Assembly: GCA_016177705.1 (NCBI GenBank)
Contig: JACOUT010000010.1
Coordinates: 62,001 to 126,000 of the forward strand
Source of the DNA: Deltaproteobacteria bacterium
Lineage (GTDB): Bacteria > Myxococcota > UBA727 > VGSZ01
DNA length: 64,000 bases
Direction of reading: 5' to 3'
This document shows, piece after piece, positions 59,185 through 64,000 of the stretch. The notes below the pieces were generated by a model, which was not told the DNA's origin, did not search any database, and worked only from the letters and a program-made list of their open reading frames with translations. Position numbers and translations under genes: made by a program. Numbering within the stretch: position 1 is the first letter of the stretch; the number at the start of each line of letters is the position of its first letter.

Positions 59185-60026
59185 GGCTCGCTCGGCGCAG
59201 GCAGCGCGGACGGTACCGCCGCTGCTTGCTCGTCGTCGCCGTCTGCGCGCCGCTGCCACGCGGGCTTGCAGCGCTCGACGTCGCGGTAGTACGCGGCGAG
59301 CGCGAGCTGCGCGGCGGCCGCTTCGTCGACGATCACGGTGGCGCGCGCGTGCAGTTGCAGCGCGGAGGCGGGCACCATCGCCGTCAGCGGCCCCTCCACC
59401 ATGGCCGCGACCGCGCGTGCCTTGCGGGCGCCGGTCGCGAGCAGCAGGCAGCGTCGCGCGGACAGGATGGTGGCGATGCCCATGGTGACGACGTGGCGCG
59501 GGGGCTCGCCCGGCGAAAACACCGCGCGCGCGCCGTCGATAGTCCGTTGCGTGAGCGTCTTCAGCCGCGTGCGCGACGACAGCGAGGAGGTCGGCTCGTT
59601 GAAGCCGATGTGACCGTCTTCGCCGATCCCGAGCAACTGCAGGTCGATGCCACCCGCCGCCTCGATCGCGGCCTCGTAGCGGGCGCAGACCTCCGGCACC
59701 TCGTCGACGGACGCGGCGGCGGGGAAGTGCACGCGCGTCGGATCGACGTCGACCAGCTCGAAGAGCTGCTGCCGCATGGCGCGGCGAAACGAGCCCGGAT
59801 GGTCGGCGGCAACGCCGACGAACTCATCGAGGTTGAAGGTGGTCGCCGCCGCCAAGCGCAGCTCGTGCGCGTGAACGCGACGTACCAGCTCGACATACAA
59901 CGGCCGCTGCGTCTCGCCCGTCGCCAGCCCGAGCACGGCAGCCGGTGTGTCACGCAGCAGCGCCGCGATGATGCGCGCCCCGCGTGCGCCGGCGGCCGCT
60001 GCGTCGGGGACGATTAGCACCTCCAC
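59181..60026 (-). CDS. nagB: glucosamine-6-phosphate deaminase
   Basis: 281 residues. It converts glucosamine-6-phosphate to fructose-6-phosphate plus ammonia, the entry of amino sugars to glycolysis. Signatures: LGLATGETQRPLY (N-terminal phosphate loop), FNLDEFVG with the catalytic Asp, and GIGEDGHIGFNEP with catalytic Asp-His-Glu. The C-terminal ~30 residues are an extra Ala/Pro-rich tail not found in E. coli NagB. It lies 3 bases after the PIG-L deacetylase gene and overlaps the mutase gene by 4, so all three are surely co-expressed. No allosteric-site Cys could be judged. Confidence 0.93.
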   Translation of the reverse strand: MEVLIVPDAAAAGARGARIIAALLRDTPAAVLGLATGETQRPLYVELVRRVHAHELRLAAATTFNLDEFVGVAADHPGSFRRAMRQQLFELVDVDPTRVHFPAAASVDEVPEVCARYEAAIEAAGGIDLQLLGIGEDGHIGFNEPTSSLSSRTRLKTLTQRTIDGARAVFSPGEPPRHVVTMGIATILSARRCLLLATGARKARAVAAMVEGPLTAMVPASALQLHARATVIVDEAAAAQLALAAYYRDVERCKPAWQRRADGDDEQAAAVPSALPAPSEP

Positions 60027-60029
60027 GCG

Positions 60030-60890
60030 TCACCCCACTCCGCCGACGTCGAAGCGGCGGATGCGGGTCGAGATGGCGTCGCGCGTGCGGTTGACCAGCT
60101 CCATCACGAAGGCGTGCACGTCGGGCGCGGGCTCGCCGAGCAAGGAGCTCAGGTCGAGCGCGAGCTCCGTCGCCGCATGCCGGTCGGCCGCGCGCGGTTC
60201 GAGGAAGACGGCGTTGGCGCGGCGCCGGCCGAGCGCCGCCTGGTCGTAGCGCTTGCCGCGCAACTGGGACGCGAACACCGCGACCAGGCGCTCGCCCAGC
60301 TCAACCGCCTCGCTGACGTCGAAGGCGACACGCTCGGGCGCCGCCAGCCAGTCGAGGCCACCCCACACTTCACAGCCATAGAGCGCGCGCGGCCTCACGT
60401 CGATCGGCAACGACCTCGCCGCGGCGATGACGTGCATGGCGACCGCCACGTGCGTGTCGTGGAAGTCGCACGGGCTGTGCGTGAACACCGCGTCGGGTCG
60501 CGTGGCTGCGAGCACGGTGGCGAGGTCCGCGACGACGTCAGCGTTGCAGCCATGCTTGATGGCGGCGCTCGGGTAGCCGAGCAACACGCAGGCGGCGTAG
60601 CCGCCGATGCGGGCGGCGCGCCGCTGCTCGTCGCGGCGCGTGCGCTGCATGTCCTCGCGGTCCGCAGCGGCGTCACCATCCACGCGCGGGCTGTCCGCGC
60701 CGTCGGCGACGACCACGCCGCTGTAGCTCTTGTGCGGGCCACCGGAAGCGATGGCGTGCCAGCTCATCAGCTCGAGGTCGTCCGGATGCGCGCCGATGCC
60801 GAGGATGCGCGTGCGCGACAGCGCGCCCTGCACGTCGTCGCCATCGGCAACCACGATCTCTGCGTCCGGCGCGGCGAGCTTCAGCGCCAT
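60030..60890 (-). CDS. PIG-L/LmbE-family deacetylase
   Basis: 286 residues. The zinc and catalytic motif AHPDDLELM lies near residue 34, followed by HIDTH-like DFHDTHVAVAMHV (~145-160), the two halves of the PIG-L deacetylase site. Family members remove acetyl from N-acetylglucosamine in GlcNAc-Ins, GlcNAc-PI, diacetylchitobiose and other amino sugars. With nagB 3 bases downstream and a phosphoglucosamine mutase next, the substrate is most likely a GlcNAc (phosphorylated or not), in place of NagA, which is not encoded in this window. It has no signal peptide, so cytoplasmic. It is the first gene of the operon, divergent from the triple-repeat gene. Confidence 0.85.
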   Translation of the reverse strand: MALKLAAPDAEIVVADGDDVQGALSRTRILGIGAHPDDLELMSWHAIASGGPHKSYSGVVVADGADSPRVDGDAAADREDMQRTRRDEQRRAARIGGYAACVLLGYPSAAIKHGCNADVVADLATVLAATRPDAVFTHSPCDFHDTHVAVAMHVIAAARSLPIDVRPRALYGCEVWGGLDWLAAPERVAFDVSEAVELGERLVAVFASQLRGKRYDQAALGRRRANAVFLEPRAADRHAATELALDLSSLLGEPAPDVHAFVMELVNRTRDAISTRIRRFDVGGVG

Positions 60891-60942
60891 GCGTGTACAC
60901 TACTGCCTCGCGGCAAGGGCCACGAGACCGCAGTATTGACAG

Positions 60943-60963
60943 GGGGTTACGGTATGTGACCCC
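60943..60963. promoter_or_regulatory. near-perfect palindrome in the divergent gap before the triple-repeat gene
   Basis: GGGGTTAC-GGTAT-GTGACCCC, 8-base arms with one G/T mismatch, begins one base after a consensus -35 hexamer TTGACA (60936-60941). The gap 60891-61020 separates the amino-sugar operon from the triple-repeat gene, so a repressor here could serve either. No convincing -10 was found at the right distance. Confidence 0.35.
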
Positions 60964-61020
60964 ACACACCGCAACACCTTCACCTACATGACCGAAAACC
61001 CGTCATCGCGGGAGGGTTCC

Positions 61021-61860
61021 ATGGGTGTCGATCGCGTTTCTTCGGCTCGTCAATCTCAGCACACGCGCGCCATCGGCCGCGCCGTCGAGCTGGCGCTCGC
61101 CGACATCAAGAAGGTGCAGCACCGCATGACCGAGGAGCTGCGCGTCGAGGACGCCGTGCGCGGCCTCGAACTGCACGGACGCGAAGTGCACGTGCTGGTC
61201 GACGACAAGTTCGGCTACAAGCCGGCCGGCCTGCGCGACCTCGTCAAGGGCCTGCTCGCCAAGCACGGCGCGCCCGGCGTGCGCGTCGAGCTGCGCCACC
61301 TGAAGCCGACCGTCTCCGTGGCCGAGGCGGTGCGGGCGGCGCAGGCGTCGATCGCCCAGGTGCAGCGCCGCCTGACCACCGATCTGCGCGCCGAGGACGA
61401 CATCGCTGGCGTCAGCGAGCATGGCGGCCGCGTGACCGTCGCGCTGCGTGCGCATCCCCACTTCGATGACGCGGCCATCAAGGCCGCGGTGCTCGAACAC
61501 CTGAAGAAGGCCGGGCTCAAGAGCGCAGCCATCGACTTCATCCGGCCGGCGATCGATCCCATCCGCCCGCCCGGCCTCCCCATCGGCGGCATCGCGCCGG
61601 TGCCGGCGAGCCCGATGAAGAAGGCGGTGGCCGACTTCGCAGCGCACGTGACCAAGGTGCAGAGCCGCCTGACCGAGGAGCTGCGCATCGAGGACGCGAT
61701 CGTCAGCGTCAAGCTCACCGGTGCCAAGGTGGCGGTGAAGTACTGGAAGGCGACCGCGTTCGGCGAAGACAACATCAAGGACTTCGTGCGGCGAGAGCTG
61801 CGCGCCCGCGGCGTCACGCTGCCGATCGTCTTCTCGATCAAGGATCCGCGCGACGTGTGA
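61021..61860 (+). CDS. protein of three tandem ~75-residue domains, family unknown
   Basis: 279 residues from ATG 61021, with GGAGGG four bases upstream (this decides against the in-frame ATG at 60988). The body is three copies of one domain, at about 18-95, 100-175 and 205-280 (numbering from ATG 61021). Each has an N-terminal helix with the same core (IKKVQHRMTEELRVEDAV, IAQVQRRLTTDLRAEDDI, VTKVQSRLTEELRIEDAI), then a beta strand (VHVLVD, VTVALR, VAVKYW) and a second helix with a conserved end (LRDLVKGLLAKHG, IKAAVLEHLKKAG, IKDFVRRELRARG). Between copies 2 and 3 is a Pro/Gly/Ile-rich linker. No signal or membrane span. The alpha-beta-alpha unit resembles small ferredoxin-like or BON-like folds, but I do not recognise it. 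Function unknown. Confidence 0.82.
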   Translation: MGVDRVSSARQSQHTRAIGRAVELALADIKKVQHRMTEELRVEDAVRGLELHGREVHVLVDDKFGYKPAGLRDLVKGLLAKHGAPGVRVELRHLKPTVSVAEAVRAAQASIAQVQRRLTTDLRAEDDIAGVSEHGGRVTVALRAHPHFDDAAIKAAVLEHLKKAGLKSAAIDFIRPAIDPIRPPGLPIGGIAPVPASPMKKAVADFAAHVTKVQSRLTEELRIEDAIVSVKLTGAKVAVKYWKATAFGEDNIKDFVRRELRARGVTLPIVFSIKDPRDV

Positions 61861-61879
61861 ACGCGTTAGCGTCGCCGCC

Positions 61880-62986
61880 GTGATCTTCAGACCGCATGCA
61901 ATCGGCACCGTCGCCGCCGCTCTCACGGCGGCGGTGCTGTCGCTGTTGTCCGGCTGTCCGCCATCGGGCGCCGCCGGCGAGGACGCCGGCAGCAGCGACC
62001 GCGATGACGCGGGCACGGAGCCCGACGATGACGCGGGCAGCACGCCCGACGACGACGCGGGCAGCACGCCCAACGACGCCGGCAGCGGCTCGGACGACGC
62101 CGGCAGCACGCCCGACGATGCAGGCCCGGGCGATCCCTTCGGTCGCTACGATCGCGCCGGCCCCGCCACGGTGACGCTGGTGGCAGGTGCCGTCGATCTC
62201 GGCGGCTTTTCGCCGGTCGACCTCGACGTCTACCTGCCGAGCACGCCGGGCCCGCGCCCGGTGGTAAGCCTGTCGCCAGGACTCTTACAGCCGCGCGAGG
62301 CCTATCGCCCCTACGGTGAGCGCCTGGCGAGCCACGGCGTCATCGTGGTCGTGCGCGATGACCCGGGCGTGCTCACCGACACGCAAACCGTGGCCGACGG
62401 CATCGTCACCATCGCGACCACCTGGCTCGACGCCGAGAACGCCGACAGCGCGAGCCCGCTTTTTGGCCGCGTCGACCAAAGCCGGCTCGGGCTGGCGGGG
62501 CACTCGCGCGGCGGCAAGGCGTCCTTGGTAGCGGCGGAGCAGAGGCTGCACGACGTCGCGAGCGCGTGGTTCGGCCTCGATCCGGTGGACGCGTCCGAAT
62601 TCGCGGGCGGCGCCATGGCGCGCGACGCGCTGCCCGACCTCGGCATGGCGACCGGCTTCTTCGGCGCCGAGGTGACGTCGTCCTGCTCGCCGGCCGACGA
62701 CAACTACCACGTGCTGTTCCTGCTGGCGCCGACGCCGTCGGTGGAGCTGGTCGGGCTCGGCGCCGGTCACACGCAGTTGCAGGACGAGGACCATTGCGTC
62801 GGCTGCGCCGCCTGCTCGCCGCAAGGCAGCGCGGACGGCGACGTGGTGCTCGGTCTGGCCGTGCGCTACCTGACGGCGTTCTTCGCGCGCGAGCTGCTGG
62901 ACGACGCCACGGTGGGCGCGGGGCTCGACGGCGCCGGCGCCGCGCTCGACGTCGCCGAGGGTCGCATCACGCGCGCGACGCGCTGA
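61880..62986 (+). CDS. alpha/beta-hydrolase lipoprotein with Asp-rich linker
   Basis: 368 residues from GTG 61880, 19 bases after the triple-repeat gene. The signal ends LSLLSGC, a lipobox. Residues ~35-90 are a DDAGSTP-type repeat linker. The hydrolase (~95-365) shows the nucleophile elbow GLAGHSRGGKAS (Ser near 213), PRPVVSLSPGLLQPREAYRPY as in the polyester-hydrolase/dienelactone group, and a His late in GLGAGHTQLQDEDHC. Two disulfide Cys pairs are likely (SSCSPADD, HCVGCAACS). It should sit on the outer surface and act on esters, perhaps lipids or polyesters. Its end overlaps the SecY-like gene (convergent) by 20 bases. Confidence 0.85.
   Translation: MIFRPHAIGTVAAALTAAVLSLLSGCPPSGAAGEDAGSSDRDDAGTEPDDDAGSTPDDDAGSTPNDAGSGSDDAGSTPDDAGPGDPFGRYDRAGPATVTLVAGAVDLGGFSPVDLDVYLPSTPGPRPVVSLSPGLLQPREAYRPYGERLASHGVIVVVRDDPGVLTDTQTVADGIVTIATTWLDAENADSASPLFGRVDQSRLGLAGHSRGGKASLVAAEQRLHDVASAWFGLDPVDASEFAGGAMARDALPDLGMATGFFGAEVTSSCSPADDNYHVLFLLAPTPSVELVGLGAGHTQLQDEDHCVGCAACSPQGSADGDVVLGLAVRYLTAFFARELLDDATVGAGLDGAGAALDVAEGRITRATR
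62003..62124 (+). repeat. in-frame tandem repeat encoding a DDAGSTP linker
   Basis: Five or six imperfect 21-24-base units (GACGACGCGGGCAGCACGCC and variants) encode DDAG/STP repeats between the lipobox and the hydrolase domain, a typical flexible acidic spacer of myxobacterial surface lipoproteins. Copy number could vary between strains. Confidence 0.75.
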
Positions 62987-64000
62987 CCTGCGATGCGGAC
63001 AAGTGCTCGCGCGCGCGCTCGACGTCGGCTGCCGGTACCAGCACGTCGAGCGACAGGTGCGGACCGAAGAAGTGCCAGAGCGCGCGGTGGTGCGCTGCGC
63101 GCACGTGCACGCCGATGCCGGCGGCCGACAGTCGCACCTGCGCCGCGTGAGCGGCCGCCAAGGACGGCATCGTGCCCGCGACGCCGAGGGCGCCAAGCAT
63201 GCGCCGGGCCGTCAGCTCGCCCGCCAGGTCGCGCCCGACGCACACCAGCACCACTACGCCGGTGGCGTCGATCACGACGCTGCGCCAGCCGGCGAAGGCC
63301 CATAGCGCCACCAGCGCGAGCACGAAGGCGAGCGAGCGCGGCACGGCGCCGCCGAACGTCGAGGCGCGCAGGTGCAGCACGCGCCCCACGCCGACGGTGA
63401 GCACGCCGGCGCAGGCGGCGAGCACCACCTGGTGCAGCTCCCAGGACAGCGGCATGACGTTGAACAGCGGCAGCGCCGTTTCGGCGGCCTGCAGCGCAGC
63501 GGCGCTCCACAGCAGCGGCAGCAGACCCGCGACCGGCTGCGCGGGGCGATCGTCGTCGGGGAAGGGCCGCACCAGCAGGGTGACGGCGACGGCGCCCCCG
63601 ATGACCAGCCACCAGGACATCAGGTCGCCGGGCGAGCGCGCCTCGCTGCGCAGCGCTTGCGCGAGCGAGATCAGCGTGCGCAGCAGGCCGACGGCGAGCG
63701 GCATCCCCACCAACAGCGTCATGCCGCCGCCGACGCCGCGCGCGTCGATCAGGTGCGCGCCCAGGCGCACGAGCAGCGCGCCGCAGACGATGCTCGCGAC
63801 CACGGCACCGCGTGCGCCCAGGCTGCCGTCGTCGAGGACGGGGCTGCCGTACGCGTCAATGCTCTCGATCCAGCGCAGCAGCAGCAGCGCCTGCGCCAGC
63901 GCCACCACCACGCCGAGGCGGTTGGTGGCGGCGGCCAGTCGGTGTCGACCGGCGGGCTCACGCAGCACGCGCCAGCGCGGCACCAGAGCGGCGGCGATCT
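62967..64000 (-). CDS. SecY-like membrane protein fused to a DUF2007 domain, N-terminus beyond the window
   Basis: The frame is open to the right edge (344 residues seen; an internal GTG at 63983 is probably not the start). At the N-terminal side LREPAGRHRLAAATNRLGVV matches the SecY pattern (L..EG..GR....TR), QALLLLRWIES continues it, and ALLVRLGAHLIDARGVGGGMT matches SecY WLGEqITerGIGNGiS. Further hydrophobic segments lie at about 85-105, 125-145, 155-175, 185-205 and 220-250. The last ~75 residues (VRLSAAGIGVHVRAAHHRAL, VLVPAADVERAREHL) resemble DUF2007. SecY is the channel of the Sec translocon; a second, shorter and divergent copy joined to a DUF2007 module is unusual. It is convergent with the hydrolase, overlapping by 20 bases. 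The absence of other translocon or ribosomal-protein genes argues against it being the housekeeping secY. Confidence 0.65.
   Translation of the reverse strand, partial: IAAALVPRWRVLREPAGRHRLAAATNRLGVVVALAQALLLLRWIESIDAYGSPVLDDGSLGARGAVVASIVCGALLVRLGAHLIDARGVGGGMTLLVGMPLAVGLLRTLISLAQALRSEARSPGDLMSWWLVIGGAVAVTLLVRPFPDDDRPAQPVAGLLPLLWSAAALQAAETALPLFNVMPLSWELHQVVLAACAGVLTVGVGRVLHLRASTFGGAVPRSLAFVLALVALWAFAGWRSVVIDATGVVVLVCVGRDLAGELTARRMLGALGVAGTMPSLAAAHAAQVRLSAAGIGVHVRAAHHRALWHFFGPHLSLDVLVPAADVERAREHLSASQVSASRA

Overview
The window is about 70% G+C. It carries dense protein-coding genes on both strands, many 4-base ATGA/GTGA gene overlaps, and a content typical of a myxobacterium or close relative (Myxococcota, formerly Deltaproteobacteria): stacks of hybrid histidine kinases, a chemosensory operon, many lipoproteins, Hsp70-like proteins with DUF2760 and DUF3731 partners, a sigma-54 activator and a MopE-like secreted protein. 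No rRNA, tRNA or CRISPR was seen. The species cannot be named from the sequence.

Layout. 1-6.3 kb (minus): a very large multi-spanning envelope protein, a CsgG-like protein and the start of a GH25 muramidase lipoprotein. 6.4-9.7 kb (plus): dnaX and gltA. 9.7-12.4 kb: a sodium:solute symporter with a small membrane protein, and a second small membrane protein. 12.4-24.9 kb (minus): one continuous chemosensory operon read cheW-cheR-cheW-mcp-cheA-cheB-(REC x3 kinase)-REC-(REC x2/GAF/PAS/kinase/REC), with no obvious flagellar or pilus output gene. 25.1-32.0 kb (minus): a second operon of membrane histidine kinase, single-domain REC and two paralogous REC-GAF-kinases. The first of these paralogs is split by a complete IS3-family element (27.1-28.8 kb) that carries an A8 slippery site for OrfAB frameshifting.

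32.2-33.6 kb: a DUF4349 lipoprotein and a small partner lipoprotein. 33.7-41.4 kb: DUF2760 protein + Hsp70-like protein, two tandem 189-residue paralogs of an uncharacterised sensor-like family, a metallophosphoesterase, and a second Hsp70-like protein with a DUF3731 tail. 41.4-47.0 kb: an active/inactive M16 peptidase pair, an M24 Xaa-Pro peptidase and a beta-CASP metallo-beta-lactamase RNase. 47-49.5 kb: a MopE-like/beta-helix lipoprotein. 49.5-52.8 kb: a divergent pair of sigma-54 activator and flotillin/SPFH protein; the gap between them holds a 22-bp palindrome and a good -24/-12 promoter, so activator, site, promoter and target are all in view. 52.8-53.3 kb: a decayed chimera of a secreted protein and a TerC-type membrane protein.

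53.5-57.7 kb: a DUF4304-like protein with a long acidic linker, a pappalysin-like (M43) metalloprotease lipoprotein, a zinc-ribbon/TPR protein and a small TPR-like protein. 57.7-60.9 kb (minus): an amino-sugar operon of PIG-L deacetylase, glucosamine-6-phosphate deaminase and an archaeal-type phosphoglucosamine mutase. 61-64 kb: an unrecognised protein built of three copies of one ~75-residue domain, an alpha/beta-hydrolase lipoprotein, and at the right edge a SecY-like membrane protein fused to a DUF2007 domain.

The best candidates for something undescribed are the sigma-54/flotillin module, the SecY-DUF2007 fusion, the Hsp70/DUF2760/DUF3731 cluster, the triple-repeat protein and the chemosensory operon whose output runs through triple-receiver kinases.
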